Assembly (NCBI GenBank): GCA_900542935.1
Contig: UQPN01000001.1
Coordinates: 124,001-188,000 of the forward strand
Length of the DNA stretch: 64,000 bases
Reading direction: 5' to 3'
Source of the DNA: an uncultured Eubacteriales bacterium
GTDB lineage: Bacteria > Bacillota > Clostridia > Christensenellales > Borkfalkiaceae
Shown: in pieces, positions 42,064 to 53,800 of the stretch
How positions within the stretch are numbered: position 1 is the stretch's first letter
Layout: each line of letters opens with the position of its first letter
Notes under the pieces: model-generated
What the model was told of the DNA's origin: nothing
Database searches by the model: none
The model's input: only the letters and a program-made list of their open reading frames with translations
Position numbers and translations under genes: made by a program

Positions 42064-43755
42064 ATGAGAAAATCGTTTTTTAAAAAACTTGTAAGCGCGA
42101 TACTTGCTTTTTCCGTTATCGTGTCGGTTTGCGCGTGCGGGAAAGACTCCGGCGGCGGCAACAACAAGAAAAAGTACGACCCGAACAAAACGCAGATTCA
42201 GGTATTTGTATATCTTGCCGGATACGGCGACGACTGGCTTTACAGTCTCGAAAACGCGTTTGAGAAAAAATACGCGGATCGCAGTTTCGAGGACGGTAAA
42301 ACGGGCGTTCAGGTATGGCATACCGGCGACATGAAAGATTTCAACGCTACGGAAATACAGCAGAGCAAATACGATATCTTCTTCCTCGAAAACGGACAGT
42401 ACTATTCGCTTCTCGGCGATACGCTCGAGGATCTTACGTCCATAGTTACCGGCACGAACACCGACGGCAAGACGATTCTTTCCAAACTCGACGATCAGCA
42501 GGTCGATTATTTCGGCGTAATGCAGGACGGCGAACGCCACTTTTACGCGTTACCGTCCGACGTGGGCGATTACGGACTTATCTATAACGTAGATCTGTTC
42601 GAAAGCAAGGGATACTACATAGCCGACGATAAGTCCGGCGGTTTTGTTATCGGCGACGATAAATCCGCTCGCAAAAGCGCGGGACCAGACGGCGAATACG
42701 ACACCGACGACGACGGGTTGCCCGCAACGTACGACGAGTTTTACGAACTTTGCGACGAAATCAAAAACGGAAACGATATTCCGCTTTGCTGGCCCGGAAA
42801 ATATAAGGAGCAACATCTCGGCGGATTGATGAATAACCTTATCTCAAATTACGAGGGCGTCGAGCAGATGCGTATCAACTACGATTTTGCCGGAACGGCA
42901 AACGACCTCGTCGTGCTGGACGGCGAAGGGAAGATTATGTATAACGCAGACGGGTCTGTGAAAACCGAGTCTAAAAAAATTACTACGACTAACGGATACG
43001 ACGTTGCGCGTCAGGTCGGCAAACTTTACGGAATGGAGTTTATAGACGAAATAATGAAAGCCGACAACGGATACTACTATAAGGATTCGTTTACCGATTC
43101 GTACTCGCATACCGACAATCAGGAAATGTTCCTTATGAACGGTACGGAATTCAGCAACGAGAGCAAAACCATAGCAATGCTTGTGGACGGCGTGTGGTGG
43201 CAGGAAGAGTCGAAAGACGTGTTCGAATCGATGGCGTCCAACGACGAAAAATACTCGGCGAAGAACCGTAAATTCGGCTGGATGCCGCTTCCCAAGGCAA
43301 ACGAAGAAAAGATCGGGAGCGAAAACGTTTATACCGATTTCGTCGACGCGCTGATGTGTCTTAAAAAGGGAGCGGGGACGAGAAAAGAAGCCGCGCTCGA
43401 GTTTATAAAATTTGCGAGCACGGACGAAATGCTCGTCGATTACACCAAAATTACCGGAGCGGTAAGAGCATACAAATACGATATTCCCGATTCGGCGTTG
43501 AGCGATCTTACGCCCTTTGCGAAAAGCATGGTGAATTACGCGAAAAAAGCGAAGAAGGTATACAAATTCTCGTCGAGTCAGTTCTACAACGACAACATAG
43601 GCGCGTTTGACGACGACGCTCTGTACTCGGTATACGACGATAACGGAAATATCCGCAAAAACGTCGTGTCCGGAATAAGAGAGGGCAAACTTACGGGCGA
43701 ACGCTTCTTCGAGAAAAATTTCGCGTACTTCAAAAACCACAGTTTCTGGAGATAA
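42064..43755 (+). CDS. Sugar ABC transporter solute-binding lipoprotein
   Basis: The 563-residue protein has a lipoprotein signal peptide (basic start, hydrophobic core, then SVCACGKDS, with the anchoring cysteine near residue 22) and a glycine/lysine linker. The mature part is of family-1 extracellular solute-binding type (IQVFVYLAGYGDDWLYSLEN, YDIFFLENGQYYSLL, KAGTRKEAALEFIKFAS-like ending). A calcium-loop-like DGEYDTDDDGLPATYDEF is present, as in other Clostridia oligosaccharide binders. It would deliver glucurono-oligosaccharides to the two permeases that follow. No ATPase gene is in the window, so a shared MsmK-type ATPase is expected elsewhere. Confidence 0.88.
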   Translation: MRKSFFKKLVSAILAFSVIVSVCACGKDSGGGNNKKKYDPNKTQIQVFVYLAGYGDDWLYSLENAFEKKYADRSFEDGKTGVQVWHTGDMKDFNATEIQQSKYDIFFLENGQYYSLLGDTLEDLTSIVTGTNTDGKTILSKLDDQQVDYFGVMQDGERHFYALPSDVGDYGLIYNVDLFESKGYYIADDKSGGFVIGDDKSARKSAGPDGEYDTDDDGLPATYDEFYELCDEIKNGNDIPLCWPGKYKEQHLGGLMNNLISNYEGVEQMRINYDFAGTANDLVVLDGEGKIMYNADGSVKTESKKITTTNGYDVARQVGKLYGMEFIDEIMKADNGYYYKDSFTDSYSHTDNQEMFLMNGTEFSNESKTIAMLVDGVWWQEESKDVFESMASNDEKYSAKNRKFGWMPLPKANEEKIGSENVYTDFVDALMCLKKGAGTRKEAALEFIKFASTDEMLVDYTKITGAVRAYKYDIPDSALSDLTPFAKSMVNYAKKAKKVYKFSSSQFYNDNIGAFDDDALYSVYDDNGNIRKNVVSGIREGKLTGERFFEKNFAYFKNHSFWR

Positions 43756-43817
43756 TCGGTTTACTCCGATGTCGTTCCGGACACAACGGGGTTTTCCGAC
43801 GATCTGACGAAAGGAAA

Positions 43818-44747
43818 ATGGAAATGCATAAATTTAAACTAAAATCGTTCAGAAGCGCGCGGAGCATGTGGTTTTACATAGGCTTTATGGCGTTGCCGAT
43901 GTTACAGTTCGTTATATTTTACATAGGCGTAAACGTAAATTCGGTTCTTCTCGCATTCAAAGACATTACGTTTACCAACGGCGCGTATTCGTTCGGCTGG
44001 ACGTTTTCTAACTTTACGAAATGGTTTACGGACGTAAACGAGTTTGCGTTGATGAAGCAAACGTTACTCGTCTCGGTCAAATCGTATTTTATAAACCTGT
44101 GTTTCGGCGTGCCGCTCGGATTGTTTTTCGCGTATTACATATTCAAAAAATTACCCGGCGCGATGTTTTTCAGATTTATGCTGTTTTTGCCTTCGATAAT
44201 ATCCAGCATAGTCCTCGTAACCGTGTATATGTGTTTTACCGATTACGTAGTTCCTGAACTTCTCGATAAGATCTTCAGAGTAACGATGGAGACGTCGCTT
44301 CTTTCCGGAAAAACGCGGTACGCAACCGTTATGTTCTACAATCTGTTCGTAAGTTTCGGGACTACCGTCCTTCTGTATTCAAACAAGATGTCGAGCATAT
44401 CTCCCGAAGTCATCGAAGCCGCTCAACTCGACGGAGCGAATTCGGTTCAGGAATTTTTCCGTATCGTTTTGCCGCAAACGTATCCCACGCTGTCGGTGTT
44501 TCTCATCTCGGGAGTAGCGGGGATATTCATCAACGAAATAAATAACTTCGCTTTTTTCAAGTATAGTTGGAAATCGGATACGGCGACGCTCGGGTTTTTG
44601 ATGTATTTCAGAACGCAGAAAGCGAAAGCGGATATAGTTCAGTATCCTCCGCTTGCCGCGCTCGGAATTATAATGTCGGCGATTGCCATTCCGCTTACGT
44701 TCGCGGTAAAGAAACTTCTGGCTAAAGTCGGACCGAGCGAAGATTGA
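43818..44747 (+). CDS. Sugar ABC transporter permease 1 (LplB/MalF-like)
   Basis: The 309-residue protein has six predicted membrane segments and a permease EAA loop VIEAAQLDGANSVQEFFRIVLP that contacts the ATPase. ATG 43818 follows AAAGGA. It is 62 bases after the binding-protein gene and 16 bases before the second permease. Length is normal for the CUT1 subfamily. Confidence 0.92.
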   Translation: MEMHKFKLKSFRSARSMWFYIGFMALPMLQFVIFYIGVNVNSVLLAFKDITFTNGAYSFGWTFSNFTKWFTDVNEFALMKQTLLVSVKSYFINLCFGVPLGLFFAYYIFKKLPGAMFFRFMLFLPSIISSIVLVTVYMCFTDYVVPELLDKIFRVTMETSLLSGKTRYATVMFYNLFVSFGTTVLLYSNKMSSISPEVIEAAQLDGANSVQEFFRIVLPQTYPTLSVFLISGVAGIFINEINNFAFFKYSWKSDTATLGFLMYFRTQKAKADIVQYPPLAALGIIMSAIAIPLTFAVKKLLAKVGPSED

Positions 44748-44763
44748 CGGAGGGCAGCGAATT

Positions 44764-45651
44764 ATGTTAAGCAAAAAGATAAAAGGCGAAGATCGCAAAA
44801 GCAGGTTGTCGCCACTTACCGTCGTTATGCTCGTGCTACTCGTCGCTTATTGCGTGATGCTTCTCGGACTGATTTTCTGGATGACTATAACCGCGCTTAA
44901 AAAGCCGCTCGGTTTCAATACGAACAGAGTAGGATTGCCCGATCCGTGGTATTTCAAAAACTTCGGATACGTTCTCAAAAACGCGCAGATCGAAAAAGAG
45001 CAGGGAGTGGTGCCGTTTGCCGAAATAATCCTTAATTCGGTTGTATACGCCGTAGGTTGCGCGGTAGTCAATACTTTTGTTACGATGCTTGTCGCGTATC
45101 TTTGCGCGCATTACAAAAATAAATTTTCGTCGTTTGTGTATTCGCTCGTTCTTGTGGTTATGGTGATTCCGGTCGTAGGCAACCAGACATCCGAACTTCA
45201 GACGGCGATCAACCTCGGCATTTACGATTCGATGCTCGGAATGCTGATCATGAGGGCTACGTTTCTGGGTCTTTATTTTCTCGTGTTTCACGAAATGTTC
45301 AGATCCGTTCCGTCTACGCTCAGCGAAGCCGCAGAGATAGACGGCGCGGGAGATTTCCTGATAATGGTCCGGATTTATTTCCCGTTGGCGCGCAATACCG
45401 CGCTTACCGTATTGCTTATTTACTTTATACAGTATTGGAACAATTTTCAGACGCCGATGCTGTTCGTGCCCAATCATCCGACGCTTGCCGAGTACCTTTT
45501 CCGCATAGTTCAGTTGTCGAAAGGAGAGTTCAGCCGCGTTCCGGTTCAGATGTCGGCTGCGCTTATGCTGCTTGCTCCGGTAGCGGTGATATTCCTTTGT
45601 TCGCATAAATGGTTGCTCGGCAACCTGTCGATAGGCGGCGTAAAAGGATAA
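44764..45651 (+). CDS. Sugar ABC transporter permease 2 (MalG-like)
   Basis: The 295-residue protein has six predicted membrane segments, and its EAA loop reads LSEAAEIDGAGDFLIMVRIYFP. It partners with permease 1 to form the CUT1 channel. An N-terminal extension is typical of MalG/YtcP proteins. Confidence 0.92.
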   Translation: MLSKKIKGEDRKSRLSPLTVVMLVLLVAYCVMLLGLIFWMTITALKKPLGFNTNRVGLPDPWYFKNFGYVLKNAQIEKEQGVVPFAEIILNSVVYAVGCAVVNTFVTMLVAYLCAHYKNKFSSFVYSLVLVVMVIPVVGNQTSELQTAINLGIYDSMLGMLIMRATFLGLYFLVFHEMFRSVPSTLSEAAEIDGAGDFLIMVRIYFPLARNTALTVLLIYFIQYWNNFQTPMLFVPNHPTLAEYLFRIVQLSKGEFSRVPVQMSAALMLLAPVAVIFLCSHKWLLGNLSIGGVKG

Positions 45652-45711
45652 AGACTAATATCGGCGTAATAGCCGTCGGACAAACGATTTCTTCGCGAAT
45701 AAGGAGAGAAA

Positions 45712-48700
45712 ATGAGAAGAAAAAACAAAATAGTTGTGATTTTATCCTCAATAGCGGTTGCGATCGGCATTGTTGCCGGCGCAGGTGCTTTGTCCGCCCG
45801 CGCAAATGCCGAAACGTGGAGCGTCGCGGATTTTGCCGCCGGATATGTTTACGGCGAAACCGTCGATATTCCGGACAGAACGGTTTCGATCGGAGAAAAC
45901 TCGACGATCGCGCTATCTACGATAACTTATCCGAGCGGAAAGGTTACGCGCGAAAAACGCGTGCGGCTCGGCGAAGCGGGCAACTGGACGGTAAGATATT
46001 ACGCCGAACTTGACGGTAAACATTACGCGAAAAACGAAACGTTTCTCGTCGAAGGGCGCGGTTATAACGTAAAGAGTAAAAACAGTTCCGTCGAATGGTC
46101 GGATTATACCGATCTCGGAATCACCTCGACGGGCCTTCTGGTAAGACTTGCCAATAAAGACTCGCTTACCTTTACGGGACTTATCGACGTCGGCGACCTT
46201 TCGGCTTCGGCTCCGTTCGTCAGCGGGTTCATTACTCCCGATCAACGCGGCGTCCACGATTTCAACAAACTTACTTTTACGCTCACCGACGCGACAGACG
46301 ATTCCGTTTACGTAAAGTTCGACATAAACCGCAGTCAATTCGGCACGTCGGGATATAACTACGGCTGGGTGTCCGCGGGCGGTAACGGTCAGGATATGGT
46401 CGGAATCGAGGGCAGCAAACTGCACGTAAACGATAACGTAGGTACGGATATATCGCTTACTTTCAACGGTCTCAGAAATATCAGCGGTTGGGGAGGAGCG
46501 ACGGAGCCGGTGGCGGTAAACGCTACGCCGTTTACGCTTGCCTTCGACTCTTCCGCGAAACAAGTATACGCACAGCAAAAACTCGTATCCGATCTCGATT
46601 CGTCCAAATTCTATTCGGACTTGTGGAGCGGATTCAGAAGCGGTAAAGTCCGGCTGTCGGTAAGCGCGAGCGGGTATTCGAGCGCAACCGCAAACTTTTG
46701 TATTTTGTCGGTTGCCGGCACGAGCGCGGCGGATCTTAAAAACAATTATTTTGCCGACTCCGAAAAGCCGGAAATAACGATCGAAACCGATTACGAAACC
46801 ATGCCCGACGCCGAAGCGGGAACTCCGTATCCGATTCCGGAAGCCTCCGCTTACGATTATTATTCGGGAGCGACGGAAGTCGTGACGAATGTATTTTACG
46901 ATTATTATTCCGAAAATCCGGCATCGATCGGCGTGCGCGACGGGAAATTTATCCCTGAAAAACCGGGAGTTTACGCAATAGAGTACGCCGCGATCGACGG
47001 ATACAAAAACCGGGCAAATAAGGTTTTGTTTGTTCGGGCGAGAGCCGGGATAGCCGATCTTACCATAAATCTGCCCGACGAAATAACTTCGGCGCAACTC
47101 GGTAAATTCGTTCCCGCCCACCTTCCCGAAGTAAGCGGCGGCAGCGGCAGGATCGACATCGAGACCGCGGTGATTTTCGGCAACAAACGCACGGTCGTAA
47201 ACGGCGGTTTTACGCCCGAGAACAGCGGCGAATATACCGTCGAGTTCGTCGCTACCGACTATATCGGAAAAAGAGCGACCGCTTCGTATAAGGTTATCGC
47301 AACGCCGGGCGATAAACCGCTGCTCGATACCGACCCCGTACTTATGCGCGTGTATCTGTCCGGCAGCGAGTACGTTCTTCCGGTCGCGTACGCTTCGGAT
47401 TACTCTGGCGGAAGCAAAGTCGGAGTTCTTTGCGACGTTAAGGTTAAAGATTCGGCAGGCGAAAAAACTTATAAGGCGGGCGACAGATTCACTCCTTCGG
47501 TTGCCGCAAACGGCGACGAAATCGAAATTTCGTACGTTGCGAAGGGCGTTGAACTTTATAGGGTTGCCGTTCCGACCATAATCGCGCGAGACGGCAAAAA
47601 AGTGTTTATGTCGAATTATCTTTACGGCAAAACCGTAAACGTCGACGTCAGAGACGCGGAGGGCGAGGCTCCGTATAAAAACGGGTTGTCAGTTGCTCCC
47701 TGCGCCGGCACGGACGTAGCCGGCTGGACGTTTGCAAATCCCGTTCTCGCCGAAGGCGCGGCGGTAGACGTAAGGACGATTTCCGGAAAGACGAATTTCG
47801 ACGGCTTCGTATTTTCGCTCGTTGATCCCGAAAATCCGACCGTTGCCGTGTCGCTGAAAGTCGCGATAAACAGTCGCAGACTCGGAATCGAACACGCCGG
47901 CAACGAATACGAACTCGACGTTTCGATCAAGTCGGATTCCAACGTTCGCTTTGCGTACGCCGGCGGAAAATTTTCCGTTACGGCAAACGAAAAAACGCTT
48001 TCCGTTCCAGTTGTATATACGGATGACGGCGAGCAATTCGACGGGTTCCCGACGCATAAAGCGTTTATGGGACTTTCGACGACCGGGAACGCGGACGGCG
48101 CGAAGTATATGGTTATGAACGTTTGCGACAACGCGCTTTCGTTTCGCAACGCGGATAATTCCGCTCCTTCGTTCTCGATAGTCGGCGATTACGGCGGCAA
48201 ATGGGCTAAGGGTACTACGTACGTTATCCGCAAAGGAGAGAGCGGCGACGTGTTTGCGCCGTCAACGAAAGTTGCGTTTACGGCGTATAATCCGGACGGA
48301 AGCGTCGCTTCGGACGTTAACGGCAAACGACTCGAAAACATCGTTCCCGACGCAGACTATTCGATCGTTCTCGCTTCTTACGGGCAATATAAGATCGAGT
48401 ATAAAATCGAAGAGGTAAACTGGGTCGGAAAATCCAAGACGTTCACGGTAATCGCAAACGCAATTGACGGCGAAGACCCCGTAATAGAATGGACGAGCAA
48501 AGGCACGGAAGAGGCAAAAGTCGGCGACGTGATCGTTATGCCGGATTACAGTGTAAAAGATAACTTAACCGAGAGTAAAGATATTGCGGTGTCGGTATAC
48601 GTCATCAACGCGGAAGGCAGAACCATAGAGCTTGAAGGCGGATCCAATTCGATAAAATGCGAACATGCCGGAATTTATACGTTTATGGTTTACGCTGTGG

Positions 48701-48750
48701 ACAAAGACGGGAACGCTGCCGTTGCGAAATGGCGGGTTAACGTTAAGTAA
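45712..48750 (+). CDS. Large secreted beta-sandwich surface protein
   Basis: The 1012-residue protein has a type I signal peptide (MRRKNKIVVILSSIAVAIGI, cleavage likely after ARANA). The remainder consists of repeated beta-rich units, including two related blocks with LTFTGLIDVGDLSASAPFV and FDGFVFSLVDPENPTVAVSL (laminin-G-like), and Ig-like stretches ending PGVYAIEYAAIDGYKN, SGEYTVEFVATDYIGK and AGIYTFMVYAVDKDGN. There is no LPXTG anchor. It lies between the transporter and other exported proteins and probably binds glucuronoxylan-type glycans outside the cell. No catalytic motif is recognised. Confidence 0.6.
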   Translation: MRRKNKIVVILSSIAVAIGIVAGAGALSARANAETWSVADFAAGYVYGETVDIPDRTVSIGENSTIALSTITYPSGKVTREKRVRLGEAGNWTVRYYAELDGKHYAKNETFLVEGRGYNVKSKNSSVEWSDYTDLGITSTGLLVRLANKDSLTFTGLIDVGDLSASAPFVSGFITPDQRGVHDFNKLTFTLTDATDDSVYVKFDINRSQFGTSGYNYGWVSAGGNGQDMVGIEGSKLHVNDNVGTDISLTFNGLRNISGWGGATEPVAVNATPFTLAFDSSAKQVYAQQKLVSDLDSSKFYSDLWSGFRSGKVRLSVSASGYSSATANFCILSVAGTSAADLKNNYFADSEKPEITIETDYETMPDAEAGTPYPIPEASAYDYYSGATEVVTNVFYDYYSENPASIGVRDGKFIPEKPGVYAIEYAAIDGYKNRANKVLFVRARAGIADLTINLPDEITSAQLGKFVPAHLPEVSGGSGRIDIETAVIFGNKRTVVNGGFTPENSGEYTVEFVATDYIGKRATASYKVIATPGDKPLLDTDPVLMRVYLSGSEYVLPVAYASDYSGGSKVGVLCDVKVKDSAGEKTYKAGDRFTPSVAANGDEIEISYVAKGVELYRVAVPTIIARDGKKVFMSNYLYGKTVNVDVRDAEGEAPYKNGLSVAPCAGTDVAGWTFANPVLAEGAAVDVRTISGKTNFDGFVFSLVDPENPTVAVSLKVAINSRRLGIEHAGNEYELDVSIKSDSNVRFAYAGGKFSVTANEKTLSVPVVYTDDGEQFDGFPTHKAFMGLSTTGNADGAKYMVMNVCDNALSFRNADNSAPSFSIVGDYGGKWAKGTTYVIRKGESGDVFAPSTKVAFTAYNPDGSVASDVNGKRLENIVPDADYSIVLASYGQYKIEYKIEEVNWVGKSKTFTVIANAIDGEDPVIEWTSKGTEEAKVGDVIVMPDYSVKDNLTESKDIAVSVYVINAEGRTIELEGGSNSIKCEHAGIYTFMVYAVDKDGNAAVAKWRVNVK

Positions 48751-48764
48751 CGGAGGGCAAGCAG

Positions 48765-50804
48765 ATGAAAAAGAATAAAATCATAACGGCGATGCTCGCG
48801 GGAGTGCTTGCGTTTTCCTCACTTTGCGGCTGTGGCGGAAGCAACGCCGATAAAATTCCGGATCCGGTATCGCCCGCTTCGGATATGGAAGCGCATTATG
48901 TCGAGGGAATGCTCCACGACGTTAACGTAAACTACGACGAGCCCGTCGGCGACCTGGTAAAAAACGGCGTTACGGAGTACAAAATAGTCGCGCCGGCAAA
49001 ATTCGGAACAGCCGCAAAGTTTGTTTCCAAACATCTTAACGCCGCGACTTCGGCAACTTTCGGGATCGTAAATTCCGACGCCGTCGATCTTAGCGCGGGA
49101 AAATATATAGTAATAGGCGATTACGGCGAGATTAAAGAGGCAACGACGGTTCCGTCGCACGACGAACTCGGCAATCAGGGTTACTATATCAAAACCGTAG
49201 GCGACGATATGCTTGCGTACTGCACGAGTGAAAACGGCGCGCAACTTACCGCGCTTGCCGTGCTTCGCGCAATCGTCGGGTACGACATGTTAGCCGACGA
49301 TCTCGTGATATACGAAAGAGACGGTTCTGTCATGCCGGCAACGGAAATTAAAGAAAAGCCCGATTACGAATTCCGTTTTAATGGAAATACCATTTCGGAC
49401 GAGCAGAAGTACGGCATGGGCTATCTTTCCGACGGCGGAATGATCTCTACGCCGATAGGAAATGTTCATAACCTGTTCGACTTCCTCGATCCGGACGCAA
49501 ACGGCGAAATCCACAGAAAATGGTTTTCTTCCGATCCGTGGATGGCTCAGCCGTGCTTTACCGCGCACGGGGATCACGACGAGTACGTCGCGCTTGTCGA
49601 TCATATGGCGGATTATATAATCGAAAATATTCTTAAAAAACATCCGGACGCCGCAAATATGCGTATTTCGCAAAACGACGTCGTGGGTACGCAGACGATA
49701 GCGCGTTGCGAATGCGCCGCGTGCAACGCAAGTTTCGATTACTACGGAACTATGGCGGGGGCAATGCTTTCGTTTGCCAACGACATCGCCGGAAAAGTTT
49801 ACGATTATATCGACGACAACGAACCCGGCAGAGAATTCAATATCGTTATTCTCGCATACGGCGCGACCGTAAAAGCACCGGCGAAACGCAAGGCAAACGG
49901 AGAATACGAACTCGACTCCGAAGGCAGAGGAATTCCTCTCGTTCGTCGCGATTTTGACGAAGACGGTCGGGGCGAAGACGTTCTCGACGAAAACGGCAAC
50001 GGGAAAACGCTTATTTGCGGAAGGGGAGTCGCTTACGAGTACGCAACGTCGCTTGCCAACTGGATTCACTCATATTACGAACCCGAAAACAGAATGTACG
50101 CTTCCTACGTCGAGGCGTGGTCGGGACTGAAAGGCGACAAGGACAGTCTTTACGTGTGGTCGTACGAAATCAGTTATATGCAGTATCTGTATCCGTATAA
50201 CAATTACGAGATACTCGTCGAGAACTTCAGGTACTTCAAACAATACGGCGGAAACTTCATTTATCCCGAAGGAACGTGGGAGAATCCCAACAATCCCGGG
50301 TTTGCGAAATTCCGCGATTACGTCAACGGCAAGGCGATGTTCGATGTAAACGTTGATTACAATTCGCTCGTCGAAAAATTCTTCAAGTACTATTTCGGCG
50401 AGGCCGGACCTCTTATGCGAAAATACTTCGACGAGGTTCAGTTAAACCTTAAAGACAAAGAGGGTATTACAGGAGGCAGCGTTCTTTCGTACACGCTCGG
50501 AAGAGCGGACGTGTGGCCCGAAGGACTTATAACGAGTTGGAATTCGCTTTTCGACGAGGCGTACAAAGTCATCGAAAAGCACTCGTCCGATCCGGAACTG
50601 TACGACGCGGTTTACAAACATATCCTTATCGAATCGCTCTTCCCGAGGTACGTACTCTGCACCACTTACGCGCTGTCGTTCAGCAAAACGCAACTTAAAG
50701 AGATGAGAAAAGCGTTTGCGGAGGATTTCGAAACGCTCGGCAACACTACTCACGAAGAGCATTACACGATCGACGTGATTTTCTCGACGTGGGATCTTGA
50801 CTGA
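48765..50804 (+). CDS. DUF4838-type lipoprotein, putative glycoside hydrolase-like
   Basis: The 679-residue lipoprotein has lipobox SSLCGCGG. The N-terminal part (LSAGKYIVIGDYGEI) resembles the GH67/GH20 accessory domain, and the main part has RISQNDVVGTQTIARCECAAC and YGTMAGAMLSFANDIAGKVY, the characteristic DUF4838 region with a cysteine pair. DUF4838 proteins are built like alpha-glucuronidase/hexosaminidase relatives and recur in glycan loci. It probably acts on uronic-acid side chains at the cell surface. Activity unproven. Confidence 0.7.
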   Translation: MKKNKIITAMLAGVLAFSSLCGCGGSNADKIPDPVSPASDMEAHYVEGMLHDVNVNYDEPVGDLVKNGVTEYKIVAPAKFGTAAKFVSKHLNAATSATFGIVNSDAVDLSAGKYIVIGDYGEIKEATTVPSHDELGNQGYYIKTVGDDMLAYCTSENGAQLTALAVLRAIVGYDMLADDLVIYERDGSVMPATEIKEKPDYEFRFNGNTISDEQKYGMGYLSDGGMISTPIGNVHNLFDFLDPDANGEIHRKWFSSDPWMAQPCFTAHGDHDEYVALVDHMADYIIENILKKHPDAANMRISQNDVVGTQTIARCECAACNASFDYYGTMAGAMLSFANDIAGKVYDYIDDNEPGREFNIVILAYGATVKAPAKRKANGEYELDSEGRGIPLVRRDFDEDGRGEDVLDENGNGKTLICGRGVAYEYATSLANWIHSYYEPENRMYASYVEAWSGLKGDKDSLYVWSYEISYMQYLYPYNNYEILVENFRYFKQYGGNFIYPEGTWENPNNPGFAKFRDYVNGKAMFDVNVDYNSLVEKFFKYYFGEAGPLMRKYFDEVQLNLKDKEGITGGSVLSYTLGRADVWPEGLITSWNSLFDEAYKVIEKHSSDPELYDAVYKHILIESLFPRYVLCTTYALSFSKTQLKEMRKAFAEDFETLGNTTHEEHYTIDVIFSTWDLD

Positions 50805-50821
50805 CGGTGGGGGATAAAGAT

Positions 50822-53800
50822 ATGAAAAAAAGATTTTCTAAAATCGCTTTCTTACTCGTTCTTATTTTCGTTCCCGTCATTGTGACGTTCGGATTCTCGG
50901 CTTGCTCGTGTTCCGACAAGCCCGACCTCGAACCGCCCGCAAACGTAGCCGTCGTTACGATTAACCGCGAAAGCGCGTCCGTTCCGGAGTACGAAACGAT
51001 TATGCTGGCGGCAACTGCCGAAAACACAGACGAACCGATAACGTGGACTTCGTCCGACGAGTCCGTCGCTACCGTCGACGGCGGCGTTGTATACGGCGTA
51101 AAAGCGGGTTCCGCCGCGATTACCGCTTCTGCGGGTGGGGCGAGCGCGACTTGCGCCGTTACCGTCACCGAAACGATAAACGTTCCCGTTATAGCGTTTA
51201 ACGGAGATATCAGTCTCGAAGAAGGTCAAATTTTTTCGGACGAGATAAAAGTAAAATTCAACGGACGGGACATAACCGACGAGGCGACAATCGAAGTCGC
51301 TGGCGCGGGCGAAACGGCAAACGTTTGCACCGTACAAAACGACGCGGACGGAAAGGTCGTTTTTACGGCGGGGAAAGTCGGTACGGCGGAGTTTATCGTC
51401 GCCGTTACCGCTCGCGGAATTTACGTAAGCAAGAACGTTACCGTAAGAGTGTCGGAAGCGAACGTAAACGTTTTTCCGGACGGAGACGAAGTTACGGTTA
51501 CGGAAAACGGTTATGCGGCAACGCTGTCGACTACGACGGACAACGGCAAAAAAACCGAAATTCCTCTGACGTTTACCGCTGTTAAAGGCGATAACGTGAC
51601 CGAAAAAGCAAATATCGCGTGGGATTTATCTTCCTCGGCTTATGATCCTTCGGTAGCAACGGTATCGGGTACCGGAGGCGAATACGTCGTCCGTAAAGCG
51701 GGCGCGGGCAAGACGAAACTCGTCGGTGCTTACGTTTCCGGAACAAAAAAGATTCCCGTCGAAATCGAAGTCACGGTAGAGAGAACGTTAAAAAACCTGA
51801 CGATCGAGACGGTCGTCGAAGCCAACGGGCTCGCGACGTTGCCGATTCACGAGGAAATTTCCGAGACGATCGTCGACGTAACGTTGAGGGGAGAATCCGT
51901 TTTCGATAGCACGGACGGCGGCGTTATCAACCTGAAAAAAGACAGATTACCCAAAAAGGCCAGCGAATTGGGGCCGGTCTCTTTCGTTGTTTCGACGGAA
52001 AACTACGACTACGTGTGCGAAACGGAAATGTATTCGCTCGTAATCGGATCCAAAGCCGATCTGGACGCGTTCGCGGAGGCGGCTCGAGCTAACGGCGACG
52101 TAAAAAATACGGGAGTTCTCGACGGGTATTTCGTAATGGACGCAGACGTTTCTTATAACGGAACGTTCGCATCCGTTACCGACTCCGACGAAATATACGA
52201 GGCGGCAAGCAAAAACGGCGGCGGCTGGATGACCGGCAGCGCAAAATACGGATTTCGCGGCGTGTTCGACGGAAGAGGTCATAACATCGAAGGACTCACC
52301 GTAAGAGCGCGCTCAAACGATTCGTCAAGCGGCGGATTCGTAGGGTATCTTAACGACGCTGGCGTCGTAAAAAACGTTTCGTTCACAGATGCCGGACTGT
52401 ACGAAAACAGCGGGTTTATATGCTCGCTCGGCGGCGGCACGGTGGAAAACGTAAATGTAACGTTTGCGAAAATCGGCGTCGGAAACGCAACGAAGGACTT
52501 GTATCACGATAGTAACAATCCGCGTAAAATGGGAGCGTTCTTTACGTTTTTCGCAACCGAGTCGGCTATTGTCCGCAATTGTCTCGTGGACGCGATCGGA
52601 GCGGAGATCCATTACGAAATAAACGCGGCAAGATCGGAAACCAACGTTTGTCTCGGTACGGGCGCGAAAAATACGGATAACTTCGTCGTTATTACGGACG
52701 TAGCGCGTATTGCCTCCGAATCGGGCGCGACGACGACCGCGCTTTCGTACGAAGATATTGCCTCGAACGAGAACGTACGTTCGGCGTTCGAAGAATTCGA
52801 CAAATCGTTCTGGCAAATCGCCGGCAACATGCTGTTGCCGAAATCGGTCGCGGGTAAAATCGATCTGACCGCGAATATCGCGTTTGCAGACGTTCCGCCC
52901 GTGCTTTACGGCGGCAATGAGGCGAAAATCGTTGCCGATACCCGCTACGCTTACGTGACGGCGGGAGAACTCCCCGAGGGAGTAACGTTCGCAAACAGTA
53001 TTCTGACGGTCGGCGAAACGGCGGAAAGCGGCAGCGTTACGCTTACCGTAACGTCTCTTCTTAACGGCTCGACCGCAACGGCGACGATATCGACGGTAAA
53101 AGCGCGCAAAGTTACCGTGAACCACGCTCGTACGGACATTGAAAAACGCGCCGAAGAAATCGATCTTTCGTTTGCGGGAGAGTATCTCGGCGACAGCGCG
53201 GAAGTATTTCTCGGCTCGGTAAAAATCGGAGGAGGAGCCGTAACGTACGGAAAAGTACCGTTCGACGGCAGTAAATTCGGCAACGAAACGGGCGAAAAAA
53301 CTCTTACGGTTTATTCGGAAACGGGCGGAACGGTCAATTGTTTCGACATGAAGATCCGCGCCGTGACGATGATTATCCGCTCGGCGTCCGATCTCGACAC
53401 CGTTCGTATCGGACAGCGGAATATCGACGCTAAAGAATCGATCGGCGGGTTATACGTTCTGGGCAACGATATAGATCTCGGCGGCGTGAAAATCGGAAGC
53501 AATCTCAATTATTCGGCAGATACGGTTCCCATATACGAATCCGATTTCGGTTTTGTCGGAACGTTCGAGGGCGGAGATCATACGATTTCTAATTTCACCG
53601 TCGGCAAAGGCGGACTGTTCGGTCACGTCGGCAGAGGCGCCGTTATTTCCGGCTTCAAAGTTAAAAACGTCACGTATTCGGGCGATTATCTTACGGCGTT
53701 GTTCGGCGTAACGGTTTCGGACGCGACGATCGACAATATCGGGATATCCGTTGCAAACTATTATGCGGACGCTGGTTCCGCCGCGGGCATTATCGCCTCG

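Noticed and set aside
45913..47121. 402-residue minus-strand frame inside the secreted protein gene
   Set aside because: Antisense shadow with no start signal. The sense product is clearly exported and beta-rich.
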